Shown here piece after piece: positions 46,951-56,301 of a stretch of 64,000 nt of DNA. A model generated the notes under the pieces. That model ran no database searches and was not told the DNA's origin. It was given only the letters and a program-made list of their open reading frames with translations. The stretch covers positions 1 through 64,000 of the forward strand of contig NZ_SMRP01000032.1 of NCBI RefSeq assembly GCF_004353915.1, in the 5' to 3' direction. The translations under genes and the position numbers were made by a program. This DNA is from Paraburkholderia silviterrae (lineage in GTDB: Bacteria > Pseudomonadota > Gammaproteobacteria > Burkholderiales > Burkholderiaceae). Positions within the stretch are counted from its first letter, which is position 1; the number at the start of each line of letters is the position of its first letter.

Positions 46951-48381
46951 CTAGAAGGGGCCCCACTGCATGGCGACGCCTGTTGCAATGGCGACGACGC
47001 TGATCGCGAACCAGGCAACCAGCAAAGGCAAGACGAACCGCACCCACTTGAAGTAGGGAATGCCGGCCGTTGCGAGGACAGCCATCAGGACACCGGAAGT
47101 CGGGTTGAAGCAGTTGATGAAGCCTTCGCCGAGCAACACCGCCTGTACCGTGACCTGCCGGGTCAGGTGCAGCGCGTCGCCGAGCGGAGCGAAGATCGGG
47201 ATGAGCACCGCGGATTCGCCCGATCCGGACGAGATGCCGACATGAATCAACGCAGCGCTCAGGAACATGCTGATCGCGGCCGCCGTGGAATGGAGCGGGG
47301 CAAGCCATCCGGCGAGCATGTTGACGATCGGGTCCAGGATCTTCCCTTCACTGAGGACGATCGAGATGGCGCGCGCCATGCCCACCACGAGCGCGCCCTT
47401 GATGAGCCCGCTGCAGCCGTGAAGGAAGGTGTCCGCGATCTTGCCCGGGCGAATGCCGCTCACGACTCCAGAGGCAATCGCCATGACCAGAAACATCGCG
47501 ATCATTTCGGTCTCGGCCCAGTGCCGCGTCGACGAACCGTAGACGAAGACCGACAGGCAGACGAGCACGATGCCGACGACGATGGCTTGCCGGGCGTCGA
47601 GTCGCCGTGACGACGAGGCAGCCATGCTCCCGTCCTGCGCCGGTGCGCAAACCGCGACGCCGCTGATGCGATCCGCGCGAACTCGTGCGATGAGAAACAC
47701 GATGGTGGCCACCACGAAGGCGATGTAGATGCACACCCGGAAGGTCATGCCGGAAAACATCGGCAGGCCGGCCAGGCGTTGCGACAATCCCGTCGTGACC
47801 GGATTGAGGATGCCCGTGTTGAAGCCGGCATAGGTGCCCAGATAGATCAGGCCTGCGCCGATCTCCTTGCGCAGTCCCATCGATTCCGCAAGCAGCAGGC
47901 CGAGCGGAACGAACGCCACAACCGAGTTCGTCACCACACCCAAGGTGCCGAGCAGCGAAAAGACCACGCAAAGGACAATCACGGCGATGTGCGTGCGCGT
48001 CCCTTCCCGGCGTGCAACCAGGGCGAGCGCGCTGCGCACGGCGCCCGTTGCTTCGAGCACGGCCAGCGCACCGCCGGTGAACAGAATGAGAAAGATGATG
48101 GGCGCGGAGACGATCATCCCTTTGGCGAGCGCCACGAACATCTCACCGGGCATCACGCCGTGCTGTGCGACCGGTTTCAGGCTGTTCGGCACCACAAAGC
48201 TGATGCCGCTGCTGAGCGTGCGGGAAAATTCGCCTGATGGCACGAGCCATGTGGCAAGCGCGGCCAGCACCAGCATGAGAAAAAGCAGCGCGTAGGGACT
48301 GATCGGCTCCTTGCCTGCGCTCACGCGGGATGGCTGGCGCTCTTGCTGCGCGCCTTCAAGTGGCTGGCTGGTGTCGTTCAT
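46951..48381 (-). CDS. YfcC-family membrane transporter
   Basis: 476 residues with a strong GGAGGAG site; about 11-12 hydrophobic helices. YfcC/DcuC-type features: PYALLFLMLVLAALATWLVPSGEF at the start, then GTLGVVTNSVVAFVPLGLLLAESMG and IHVGISSGSGESAVLIPIFAPLGDALHLTRQ near the C-terminus. Members are predicted to move dicarboxylates, amino acids or short peptides. Its partner amidohydrolase suggests an N-acyl amino acid or dipeptide substrate (inference). First gene of the operon, reading away from the LysR gene. Confidence 0.88.
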   Translation of the reverse strand: MNDTSQPLEGAQQERQPSRVSAGKEPISPYALLFLMLVLAALATWLVPSGEFSRTLSSGISFVVPNSLKPVAQHGVMPGEMFVALAKGMIVSAPIIFLILFTGGALAVLEATGAVRSALALVARREGTRTHIAVIVLCVVFSLLGTLGVVTNSVVAFVPLGLLLAESMGLRKEIGAGLIYLGTYAGFNTGILNPVTTGLSQRLAGLPMFSGMTFRVCIYIAFVVATIVFLIARVRADRISGVAVCAPAQDGSMAASSSRRLDARQAIVVGIVLVCLSVFVYGSSTRHWAETEMIAMFLVMAIASGVVSGIRPGKIADTFLHGCSGLIKGALVVGMARAISIVLSEGKILDPIVNMLAGWLAPLHSTAAAISMFLSAALIHVGISSGSGESAVLIPIFAPLGDALHLTRQVTVQAVLLGEGFINCFNPTSGVLMAVLATAGIPYFKWVRFVLPLLVAWFAISVVAIATGVAMQWGPF

Positions 48382-48519
48382 GGGGCTCCTCCATCGATGC
48401 GCTCGAGTTGCAATCGCTTTGTTTTTGTCCGGCTTGGGGGCGTCAACATCCCTTGACCGGCTCCGGGGCGCAGTATCAGCGAAAACGGGCATGGAAAGTT
48501 GCTTGCGCTGCTGCGAAAA

Positions 48520-48538
48520 TGTTGCATGACATGCAACA
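48520..48538. promoter_or_regulatory. Perfect 19-bp palindrome in the LysR/YfcC divergent promoter
   Basis: TGTTGCATGACATGCAACA lies 12 bp before the LysR TTG and 138 bp before the transporter ATG. A dyad with T and A at the edges fits a LysR-type box and probable autoregulation. Confidence 0.68.
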
Positions 48539-48550
48539 CTGGAGCCCTCA

Positions 48551-49465
48551 TTGGATCCCTTTGAACGGAGCCTCTCGGAGCGCACGCTGCAATACCTGGT
48601 CGCGATCGCGACGTACGGCGGAATGCGTCAGGCCGCGCTTGGCCTGAATGTGAACGTCTCGACAATCAGTCGGCAGGTCGCCCTTGCCGAGCGAGAACTA
48701 CGGCTTTCGCTCGTGACGCGCCGCGGCCGGAAAATGGAGTTGACCGAAGCAGGTCAGATGGCGGTCGACTATTTTCGCGACTGCGAGCGCCATGCCCGCC
48801 GATTCCGCGCCCAGCTCGATGAATACCGCAGCCTCCGGCGCGGGCAGGTCACGATCGCCGCGGGCGAGGGCATCACGACGAGTCTGGTCTCGGTCGTCTT
48901 GAGGCCTTTTTTGGAGCGATACCCCGACATCGTCGTAGAGCTGCGCACCGGCTCGCTGCCCCAGCTCATCTCCATGATCCGGGAGGACGTGGTCGATATC
49001 TGCGTGTCCATCGGCGCGTCGAACGATCCGACACTGAACGCGCGCATGTTCCAGAGCGAGCCTTTATGCGCGATCTTCCCGGTCGGCCATCCGATGTCGT
49101 CGCGCAAGTCGGTGAAGATGGAGGAGCTCGAGAACGAGCGTCTGGTCTTCATGCCCGCGGAGTTCGGGCTGCAGGCCCATGTCGATGCGATCCTGGCCGA
49201 TATTGGACGCACCTGGGTGCCGGCATTCCGCTGCGACCGGTTTTCGACAGCCGCTGCCATTGCGGCGCAAAACCTGGCCATTGCATTCATGACGCGCGGG
49301 GCTGCTCAGGAGCGGATCGCCGCCGGTCAGGTCAAGGCCGTGCCGGTCGACCACCCAATCGCACGCACGTTCGATCGCTACGTGATCACTCGGGCTGGCC
49401 GCAGACTGGGCCCGGCTGCGAACTATCTACTGCGGGAAATCGTCAGGCTAATGTCGACGGTGTAG
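48551..49465 (+). CDS. LysR-family regulator of the YfcC-amidohydrolase operon
   Basis: 304 residues from a TTG start with GGAG six nt before. HTH: LVAIATYGGMRQAALGLNVNVSTISRQVALAERELRLSLVTRRGRKMELTEAG; a substrate-binding domain follows (from about 95). It is divergent from the transporter-hydrolase operon with a perfect palindrome between, the usual arrangement of a LysR activator and its target. The effector could be the imported conjugate or its product. Confidence 0.88.
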   Translation: MDPFERSLSERTLQYLVAIATYGGMRQAALGLNVNVSTISRQVALAERELRLSLVTRRGRKMELTEAGQMAVDYFRDCERHARRFRAQLDEYRSLRRGQVTIAAGEGITTSLVSVVLRPFLERYPDIVVELRTGSLPQLISMIREDVVDICVSIGASNDPTLNARMFQSEPLCAIFPVGHPMSSRKSVKMEELENERLVFMPAEFGLQAHVDAILADIGRTWVPAFRCDRFSTAAAIAAQNLAIAFMTRGAAQERIAAGQVKAVPVDHPIARTFDRYVITRAGRRLGPAANYLLREIVRLMSTV

Positions 49466-49600
49466 CGCGAGACGCGGCACGGGCTGCGCTCGGGGCATAC
49501 GTGCCTGACGACATGTGTCCAGACGCGGCGCGCGATATCGATCTTCAGGAAACGTTGGTGCATCAGACGATGCACGCGCCGCGGATTCATGGTTGCCGCT

Positions 49601-51340
49601 TCATGCCGCGCCGTTGATCGCGGGGTTCTGTCCGCCCGCGCCAGACGTGGGGTGTGGTTCGCCCGCGACCCGGAGTGGCTTGTCGTGCGCGGAAGAGATG
49701 GACGGTGCACCCGTCACGCCCGGCAGCATCGACTGCAGAGAATCTCCAGCCAGGCCGATTTCCTTGAGCAGCGAATCAACGAGCGGCGCGTGCGCTCGAT
49801 ACGACAGCGCAGCCGACATGGCTTGCTCGGCGAGATTGCCGCCGCCGGCCCCGCCGCCTGCGCCTGGCGTGCCATCGGCGGACGATGCGCCCTGACGGTT
49901 CAGCCCATCGACCTGGATGATCTTGATGCCGTCGATCGACTTCATCGGCTCGACCGTCTGCTCGATGATCGCCGGCAGCGCCTGCAACAAGGCCAGTTTG
50001 AACTTCAGGCTGGTCTGATCCGACGAGAGCGTATTGATCGCATCGTTCAGCGCGCGCTGCGCTTCGGCCTCGGCCAACCCCTTCTTGCGCTCGGCCTCGG
50101 CCAGTTCGACGATCGCGGTGGCCTGCATCTGCGCCGCCTCGCGTTCGGCCCGCGCCTTGGTCGTGATGTGCACGGCATTCGTCTCGGCTTCCTGCGCCGC
50201 TTCGATCAGGGCGACCTGCTTGGCGCGATCGGCTTCCGCCGTGCGGCGCGTGGTTTCGACGAGCTGCTCCGCTTTCACGGCCTCGGCAAGCGATTCGTTG
50301 GCGCGCGCCTGTGCCTGAGACTGGGCCTCGGACTTCTGCGCGATGATGATTGCCTTTTCCTGCTCGGCGATCTGCGTGACCTTGGCTTGGTCGATTTCCT
50401 TCACGCGCACTTCGCGCTCGGCTTCGACCTTGCGCGAACGCACTGCCTGCTCGCGATCGATCTCCGACTCCTGCACCTGACGCTCGGCGACAATGCGGCT
50501 TTGCTCGGCTTCCTGATGGCGCTCCGCCTCGAACGCGGTAATGCGCGCACTTTGCTCGGCGGCGCGCGTCTTCACCTGCTGCTCCTGGTCGAGCTTCATG
50601 AAGGCTTCCTGCTGCTCGATCTCGAGCCGCTTGGCAAGCGCGTCGCGGTTCTTTTCTCGCACGGAAACTTCGGTGTCCTGCTCGACCTCGTTGCGCTCCT
50701 TGCGGCGGCGCTCCGTTTCCTGCGTGAGCTTCGTGAGACCTTCCGCGTCGAACGCGTTGTTCGGGTCGAAATACTCCTTGGAGGTCTGGTTGAAGTTGGT
50801 GAGCGAAACGCTTTCGAGCTCCAGCCCGTTCTTGGTGAGATCCTCGGCGACCGTGTTCTGCACGCCTTGCACGAATTTTTCGCGAGCGTCCTGCAGATCC
50901 TGCATCGTCATTTGCGCGGCGGTCGAACGCAATGCGTCCACGAACTTGTCGTCGACGAGCGCGCGCAGATTCTCGGGCGCCAGCGTGCGTTGGCCCAGCG
51001 TTTGCGCCGCGGTGGACACGCCTTCCGCCGTAGGCTTGACGCGCACGAAGAACGCGACCACCACATCGACACGCATGCGGTCTTTCGTGATCAGGCTGTC
51101 ACGCGAGGCGCGGCTGACTTCCAGCTTCAGCGTATTCATGTTGATCGGAATGACCTCATGGAACACCGGCAGCACGACGGCGCCGCCGCTCATGATGACC
51201 CGCTGGCCGCCCAACCCCGTGCGCACAAACGCCCGCTCGGCCGACGCCCGCACATACAGACGCGCGAAGATCAGCCCGATCAGGCACAGCCCGACGACCA
51301 CCGCCAATCCGATGGCCCCCCAGAATATGATCGTATCCAT
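49601..51340 (-). CDS. Flotillin/YqiK-type SPFH protein
   Basis: 579 residues: one N-terminal membrane helix (IIFWGAIGLAVVVGLCLIGLIF), an SPFH/band-7 domain (about 30-210, with LEVSRASRDSLITKDRMRVDVVVAFFVRV), a long Glu/Ala/Arg/Gln-rich coiled coil (about 215-460), and a Gly/Ala-rich C-terminus. YqiK-like flotillins organise membrane microdomains. It follows the YqiJ-type gene by 68 nt, the conserved partner pair. Confidence 0.93.
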   Translation of the reverse strand: MDTIIFWGAIGLAVVVGLCLIGLIFARLYVRASAERAFVRTGLGGQRVIMSGGAVVLPVFHEVIPINMNTLKLEVSRASRDSLITKDRMRVDVVVAFFVRVKPTAEGVSTAAQTLGQRTLAPENLRALVDDKFVDALRSTAAQMTMQDLQDAREKFVQGVQNTVAEDLTKNGLELESVSLTNFNQTSKEYFDPNNAFDAEGLTKLTQETERRRKERNEVEQDTEVSVREKNRDALAKRLEIEQQEAFMKLDQEQQVKTRAAEQSARITAFEAERHQEAEQSRIVAERQVQESEIDREQAVRSRKVEAEREVRVKEIDQAKVTQIAEQEKAIIIAQKSEAQSQAQARANESLAEAVKAEQLVETTRRTAEADRAKQVALIEAAQEAETNAVHITTKARAEREAAQMQATAIVELAEAERKKGLAEAEAQRALNDAINTLSSDQTSLKFKLALLQALPAIIEQTVEPMKSIDGIKIIQVDGLNRQGASSADGTPGAGGGAGGGNLAEQAMSAALSYRAHAPLVDSLLKEIGLAGDSLQSMLPGVTGAPSISSAHDKPLRVAGEPHPTSGAGGQNPAINGAA

Positions 51341-51408
51341 TGCTTTATTCGACTCTCAACGTAAATGGCAACAACGAAATCCGGCGTGCATAAGCCGCCG
51401 GCCGCGCT

Positions 51409-52062
51409 TCATCCATCGTGACGCGGACTCTTGATGGCCCGATACAACGATCCCGTGACGCGAGCGACGATCAATACCGTTTGCCCGCGTACAAATACCT
51501 GCCCTGCATCGTCAGGCTCGATTCGAACGTAATGCGCCTGACCGAATTCGTCGACGAAACGCGCCTCGGCCGGATTGCCTTGCGAGGCTTGCCCCGTAAC
51601 AATGCGCACCGCCCGGCCGATAAAGTCGATTTCCGATAGCGCGCTCGATTCTTCCTGCGGCACGAGACGGCCGATCGGCTTGCCCGACTTGCGAACGAAC
51701 AGCAAGGACAGCGGCAGTGCCACGCAGGCGGCAAGCGAAGGCGGCAGCATGAAGTGGAACAGCGCCTGCATGATCGACTGCAGTAACAGGCCTGCAACAG
51801 CGAATCCGGTGAGGAACAGAACGAGCAGGATAAGAAACGGCACACGGCCGATATGCAGCCAGCCCAGAAACTGCGCGACGACTCCTGTTTCGGCACCGGC
51901 TCCCGTGTGATCGATCTCGAAGTGGTGCTCAATCAAATTGCCTGCGTGCCCGGTTACGCTGAAGCCGAACAACAGTGTCAGGCCTTCCAGCACGCCGACT
52001 GAGATCATTATCCCGATTGCCATTATGAATGGCGCATATCCCGGTTGCAGCAATGAGGTCAT
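51409..52062 (-). CDS. YqiJ-type (NfeD/OB-fold) membrane protein
   Basis: 217 residues with three to four hydrophobic helices (FIMAIGIMISVGVLEGLTLLFGF; RVPFLILLVLFLTGFAVAGLLL; LAACVALPLSLLFV) and a soluble C-terminal OB-fold part (about 140-210, EIDFIGRAVRIVTGQASQGNPAEARFVDEFGQAHYV). This is the YqiJ family that pairs with YqiK flotillins. First gene of the yqiJ-yqiK unit. Identity rests on topology and the partner. Confidence 0.87.
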   Translation of the reverse strand: MTSLLQPGYAPFIMAIGIMISVGVLEGLTLLFGFSVTGHAGNLIEHHFEIDHTGAGAETGVVAQFLGWLHIGRVPFLILLVLFLTGFAVAGLLLQSIMQALFHFMLPPSLAACVALPLSLLFVRKSGKPIGRLVPQEESSALSEIDFIGRAVRIVTGQASQGNPAEARFVDEFGQAHYVRIEPDDAGQVFVRGQTVLIVARVTGSLYRAIKSPRHDG

Positions 52063-52239
52063 GTGTTGTTTTCTGTCTCTGCGATATTCAGGTTCGAGTC
52101 TATATCGAATCCATGAAGTATGCGGGATGTTTCATGGGCGCACTCAATGTGTGGATGCCCCGGAGCGTGGGAATCGAAAATGTATTGAATTGAGCGAGGA
52201 AGATTGTCAAAAAATGGCAATATTTGTCGCGCATAGATT

Positions 52240-52509
52240 TTATCTTAGAACCTGCGAATGAAAATCCATGCGTGCCAGGACGAGGAAGGCGATTACTAGC
52301 GCGACGAATATGCCAAGTAGCCAGAGCCAGCCACGACGGGTACTCGGGAGATCGGCATTTCCCCCGGCTGCGATGCTGAATGCCACCCCCAGGATCAAGG
52401 CCAGCGCCTTGCATAGCATCCTGAAAGGCCACACGATCCAGTCTCCTAGCCGGCGGAACCGTGAATCGCGCTCGGGGCGCACGTTTCTATTTCGGAGATC
52501 GAATGTCAT
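52240..52509 (-). CDS. Small two-helix membrane protein
   Basis: 89 residues from MTFDLRNRNV (an in-frame TTG six codons upstream is less likely). A basic N-terminus is followed by helix 1 (MLCKALALILGVAFSIAAG) and helix 2 (WLWLLGIFVALVIAFLVLA). Position just upstream of yqiJK on the same strand suggests a membrane role, but no family was recognised and the ribosome site is weak. Confidence 0.5.
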   Translation of the reverse strand: MTFDLRNRNVRPERDSRFRRLGDWIVWPFRMLCKALALILGVAFSIAAGGNADLPSTRRGWLWLLGIFVALVIAFLVLARMDFHSQVLR

Positions 52510-52572
52510 GTCGATACGCTGGCGCAATGGCTATATTCGCTCCCGCAAGTTGTTTCTCCACACTCGAGCTTT

Positions 52573-53430
52573 TTAAACCGTCGCCACCAAAAACGACTCC
52601 CCCGTTGAGGGCCGCAGCCCATCGCTACGTCCAGCAAAATACCGCGCAACGATATCGGCGGTGCTCACATGCCCGGCCTTCGAAAAGCCGGCCTCCTTCG
52701 CAAGCGCAAGCATTTCCTCCGGACGAAAGAAGCTGAGAAACGGCGTACCCGCGGCGCATGCGCGTTCATAAACGGCCTCGTGTTGCGCGCGCTCCGCAGG
52801 GTCGACGAGATCGAGCGGCAGCGTGAAGGTCATGGCGAGCGTCGATCCCGGAGCGAGCTGCGCGATCTGGCGCAGCGTGGCGAGATTCGCCTCGCGCGTG
52901 AGGTACATCGACACGCCCGTGGACGCCACCACGGTGGGTGCTTTCGCATCGAACCCCGCGCTCGCCAGCAGCGTCCACCATGACTCGCCCGCCTCGAAGT
53001 CCACAGGCACGAAGCGCAGCCACGCCTGCTCGCGATAGCCAAGTTCGATGAGCCGCTGGCGCTTCCATGCCTGCGTGCCGGGCTGATCGACTTCATACAC
53101 GTGGAGCCGCGCGGCAATCTCGGGATGGCGCTGCGCGAACGTGTCGAGGCCCGCGCCCAGAATCACGTATTGCGCGACGCCCGCATCGGCCTGCGCGGCG
53201 ACGAGATCCTCGATGAACCGCGCGCGGCCGACGATGGACGCGCGATAGCCGCGCGTGCCTTCGGGATGCATGTCGGGGCGATTGCGCCAGTTCGCGTCCA
53301 GTGCGGCGAGTTGCATGCCGATTGCGTCGTTGAGCACGTGCGGTTCGGCATCGACTTCCAGATGCAGAGCGCGCCAGAGCGCGACGCGGATGGCGCTGGA
53401 ATCGGGTGTGGCCGTTTTCGGGTCTTGCAT
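52573..53430 (-). CDS. SAM-dependent methyltransferase (leucine carboxyl methyltransferase-like)
   Basis: 285 residues; ATG at 53430 with GGAG eight nt before; the longer frame is rejected. Typical of the bacterial LCM/PPM-like group: SIVGRARFIEDLVAAQ, SAM-binding VILGAGLDTFAQR, the acidic VYEVDQPGTQAWKR, and ASTGVSMYLTREAN. These proteins often methylate carboxyl groups or small secondary metabolites; the substrate is unknown. It stands alone between yqiJK and a LysR gene. Confidence 0.88.
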   Translation of the reverse strand: MQDPKTATPDSSAIRVALWRALHLEVDAEPHVLNDAIGMQLAALDANWRNRPDMHPEGTRGYRASIVGRARFIEDLVAAQADAGVAQYVILGAGLDTFAQRHPEIAARLHVYEVDQPGTQAWKRQRLIELGYREQAWLRFVPVDFEAGESWWTLLASAGFDAKAPTVVASTGVSMYLTREANLATLRQIAQLAPGSTLAMTFTLPLDLVDPAERAQHEAVYERACAAGTPFLSFFRPEEMLALAKEAGFSKAGHVSTADIVARYFAGRSDGLRPSTGESFLVATV

Positions 53431-53536
53431 GAGGGTTCTCCGGTTTCGCGGGCTATGCGGCGCGCTATTGGGCGCGATCACCCGAGCGCCTGGCGCAACG
53501 CCGGACAGTGTATCCGGCGCTGGCGCTCAACCATCG

Positions 53537-54604
53537 TCAACCTGTCCCGCGATCCTGATCGATGCCGGGGCCTACCCCATAAATCTCCGCGCTCACCGCA
53601 CGCAGCGCGTCGATCATGACGCTCGCCGCCGGCGAGAGCAGGCGGTCGGCGCGCGTGATGATGCCGAAGTCGTCCATCTGGCAGTCCATCGGCAGCGGCA
53701 GCACCGCGACCATGCCGTGCGCCGCGTAATAGTGCGCCACGTCCTCGGTGAGCACGGCGATCATGTCGCTTTGCTCGAGCACGCGCGTGATGAAGAGCAG
53801 CGCGGGCGTTTCCACGACATTCGAGGGCGGCGCGAGGCTCGCGCGCTGGAACATCAGCTCGAAGCGATGGCGCAGCACGCTGCCGACCGGCGGCACGACC
53901 CAGGTGGCGCGGGCCACGTCGGCGAGCGTGAGTGGCGCGTGGGCTCGTGCATGTGCTGCATCCGGCGTCCGTTTGTGCGCACCTTCGCGTGCACCTTTAT
54001 CCGCGCTGTCATCCATAGACTCACGCGCGGCCTCCAGCAGCGGATGCCCCGGCCGCACCACGGCGCACACCGGCTCGCCCGTGAGCGGCGCGTAGCGCAA
54101 CTGCAAGTTGTCGTGCTCGGCGGAAAGCCGCCCGAGCACCACGTCGAGCTTCTCCTGCGCGAGATGTTCGAGCAGCACATTGCTCGCGTCGATCTCCACG
54201 GAGATGCGCATGTTCGCATGCGTGCGCTTGACCGCCGCCACCGCCGCGGGCAGCACGCGCACGCCCGGCGAGGTGATCGCGCCCACCGCCACATGGCCGA
54301 GGCGCCCGGCCTTCAGCGCGGCGAGCTCCTCCTGCGCCTGGTCGAGGCTGCCGAGCACGGCGCGCGCGTGCCGGATCAGCGCGTCGCCGTAAAGCGTGGG
54401 CCGCATGCCGCGCGGCAGGCGCTCGAACAGCACCGCGCCCAGCATCTCCTCGAGCTCGCGCAGGAGCTTCGAGGCCGCGGGCTGCGTCAGGTTCAGTGAC
54501 GCCGCCGCGCGATGAATATTGCCTTCCTCCGCGAGCGCGACGACCAGCAGCAACTGACGCGTCTTGAGCCGCGTGCGCACGTACCAGGGGCTCGAATCGA
54601 GCAT
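53537..54604 (-). CDS. LysR-family regulator (GbpR-like), next to the sugar cluster
   Basis: 355 residues: N-terminal HTH (LVVALAEEGNIHRAAASLNLTQPAASKLLRELEEMLGAVLFERLPRG) and a substrate-binding domain with an extra Ala/Arg/His-rich loop (about residues 193-224) that ordinary members lack. It is divergent from the damaged dehydratase gene. LysR proteins of the GbpR/GalR type control arabinose and galactose oxidation genes in related bacteria, which fits this position. Target and effector are inferred. Confidence 0.85.
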   Translation of the reverse strand: MLDSSPWYVRTRLKTRQLLLVVALAEEGNIHRAAASLNLTQPAASKLLRELEEMLGAVLFERLPRGMRPTLYGDALIRHARAVLGSLDQAQEELAALKAGRLGHVAVGAITSPGVRVLPAAVAAVKRTHANMRISVEIDASNVLLEHLAQEKLDVVLGRLSAEHDNLQLRYAPLTGEPVCAVVRPGHPLLEAARESMDDSADKGAREGAHKRTPDAAHARAHAPLTLADVARATWVVPPVGSVLRHRFELMFQRASLAPPSNVVETPALLFITRVLEQSDMIAVLTEDVAHYYAAHGMVAVLPLPMDCQMDDFGIITRADRLLSPAASVMIDALRAVSAEIYGVGPGIDQDRGTG

Positions 54605-54741
54605 GTTTCGCCTGCCTGTCCCAAATAGTTTTCAGTGTTTATACCAATGCCGAAATCGATATCGAAAGCAGCCGATTTTTCATTAGAAAGTTATCAGACT
54701 TCTCCCTAGACTGAGCCGACCGCTCCCTACAGACCCGGACG

Positions 54742-55253
54742 ATGTCGGCAACGAAACCCAAACTGCGCTCCCAACAGTGGTTCGGCACCACGGACAAGAA
54801 CGGCTTCATGTATCGAAGCTGGATGAAGAATCAGGGCATCCCCGATCACGAATTCGATGGTCGTCCGATCATCGGCATCTGCAATACGTGGTCCGAGCTC
54901 ACGCCCTGCAATGCGCACTTCCGCAAGCTCGCCGAGCACGTGAAGCGCGGCGGGTACGAGGCCGGTGGCTTTCCCGTGGAGTTCCCCTACGTGGTGGCCT
55001 ACGTCGACCGCACGGTGGTGGGCTTCGCGAAGCTGCACATGAACGCCGCCGTGGGGCTGAGCGACGCCGTCTATGGTCTGGGCGCGGGCCTTTTCTTCAT
55101 CGGCTACTTCCTCTGCGAGGTGCCGAGCAACCTCGCGCTCGAACGCTTCGGCGCGCGTGTGTGGTTCGCGCGTATCCTGTCGTGACGTTCGCGGTGCGCG
55201 CTGCATTGCGGCCGGCACCGCGCGGCGAGGACGCCGTTGCGAGCGGGTCGTGA
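54742..55253 (+). pseudogene. Deletion fusion of a sugar-acid dehydratase (IlvD/EDD-like) and an MFS permease
   Basis: The first 80 codons are the N-terminus of an L-arabonate/galactonate-type dehydratase of the IlvD/Edd family (RSQQWFGTTDKNGFMYRSWMK, GICNTWSELTPCNAHF with the cluster-ligand Cys56, GGYEAGGFPVEFP). The frame then switches without a stop to the second half of helix 1 and helix 2 of an MFS sugar-acid transporter (YVVAYVDRTVVGFAKLHMNAA, SDAVYGLGAGLFFIGYFLCEVPSN) and ends at 55185. A few more codons resembling an MFS C-terminus continue in another frame to 55253. Two deletions best explain this; neither activity can survive. Confidence 0.82.
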
Positions 55254-55304
55254 GCAAGGAGTCAGCGCGCGGCCCCATGCACTTTTTATGGCAGGACTGA
55301 CGAT

Positions 55305-56243
55305 ATGAATACGAGCCTTTCAAGCATCAGGCCGCGCTATCGCGGCATCTTCCCCGTGGTGCCGACCACCTTCACCGAGACCGGCGAGCTCGACCTGCCG
55401 AGCCAGAAGCGCGCCGTCGATTTCATGATCGATGCGGGCTCGGATGGCCTGTGCATTCTCGCGAACTTCTCAGAGCAGTTCTCGCTCTCCGACGACGAAC
55501 GCGAAACCATAACGCGCACGGTGCTCGAACATGTGGCGGGCCGCGTGCCGGTGATTGTCACCACGACGCATTACGGCAGCAACGTGTGCGCGGCGCGCAG
55601 CAAGCGCGCGCAGGAGCAGGGCGCGGCGATGGTCATGTTGATGCCGCCGTACCACGGCGCGACGTTTCGCGTGCCTGAGCAGCAGATTTACGAGTTCTAC
55701 GCGCGCGTATCCGACGCCATCGACATTCCCATCATGATCCAGGACGCGCCCGCGAGCGGCACGGTGCTCTCCGCGGCGTTTCTCGCGCGCATGGCACGCG
55801 AGATCGAGCAGGTGGCGTACTTCAAGATCGAGACGCCGGGCGCCGCGAACAAGCTGCGCGAGCTGATCCGCCTCGCGGGCGAGGCGGCCGAGGGCCCGTG
55901 GGATGGCGAAGAAGGCATCTCGCTGCTGGCGGATCTCAATGCCGGCGCGACCGGTTCGATGACGGGCGGCGGTTTCCCGGACGGCATCCGTCCGATCATC
56001 GAGGCACATCGCGCGAGCCGTGTCGACGAAGCCTTCACGCTCTATCAGAAGTGGCTGCCGCTCATCAATCACGAGAACCGCCAGGCGGGGTTGCTCGCCT
56101 GCAAGGCGCTCATGAAGGAGGGTCGCGTAATCGCGTGCGAGCTGCCGCGCCATCCGTTGCCTGCGATGCATCCTGAAACGCGCGCCGAACTGGTCGCCAT
56201 CGCGCGCCGGCTCGATCCGCTCGTGCTGCGCTGGGGCAAGTGA
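55305..56243 (+). CDS. DHDPS-family sugar-acid dehydratase/aldolase (2-keto-3-deoxy-pentonate type)
   Basis: 312 residues; AGGA eight nt before the ATG. DHDPS/NAL fold with the Schiff-base Lys in AYFKIETPG, the TTHYGS strand loop, and a longer C-terminal helical part typical of KDA dehydratases (AraD-like). It would act on 2-keto-3-deoxy-L-arabonate or a related acid made by the dehydratase upstream, now broken. It precedes the sugar 1-dehydrogenase by 58 bp on the same strand. Dehydratase versus aldolase cannot be settled from sequence. Confidence 0.86.
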   Translation: MNTSLSSIRPRYRGIFPVVPTTFTETGELDLPSQKRAVDFMIDAGSDGLCILANFSEQFSLSDDERETITRTVLEHVAGRVPVIVTTTHYGSNVCAARSKRAQEQGAAMVMLMPPYHGATFRVPEQQIYEFYARVSDAIDIPIMIQDAPASGTVLSAAFLARMAREIEQVAYFKIETPGAANKLRELIRLAGEAAEGPWDGEEGISLLADLNAGATGSMTGGGFPDGIRPIIEAHRASRVDEAFTLYQKWLPLINHENRQAGLLACKALMKEGRVIACELPRHPLPAMHPETRAELVAIARRLDPLVLRWGK

Positions 56244-56301
56244 TTGGTTCGATATCCAGAGTAATGAATTGACCAGTTTCGATCAAGAGGCAAAGGTCGT
56301 C

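Noticed and set aside
45728..47308. Longer version of the M20 hydrolase (526 residues)
   Set aside because: The added N-terminus overlaps the YfcC gene in another frame and lacks M20 similarity; the start at 46918 fits the family.
49589..51364. 591-codon frame opposite the flotillin gene
   Set aside because: Antisense shadow; Leu/Arg-rich artefact of the Glu/Ala coiled-coil codons.
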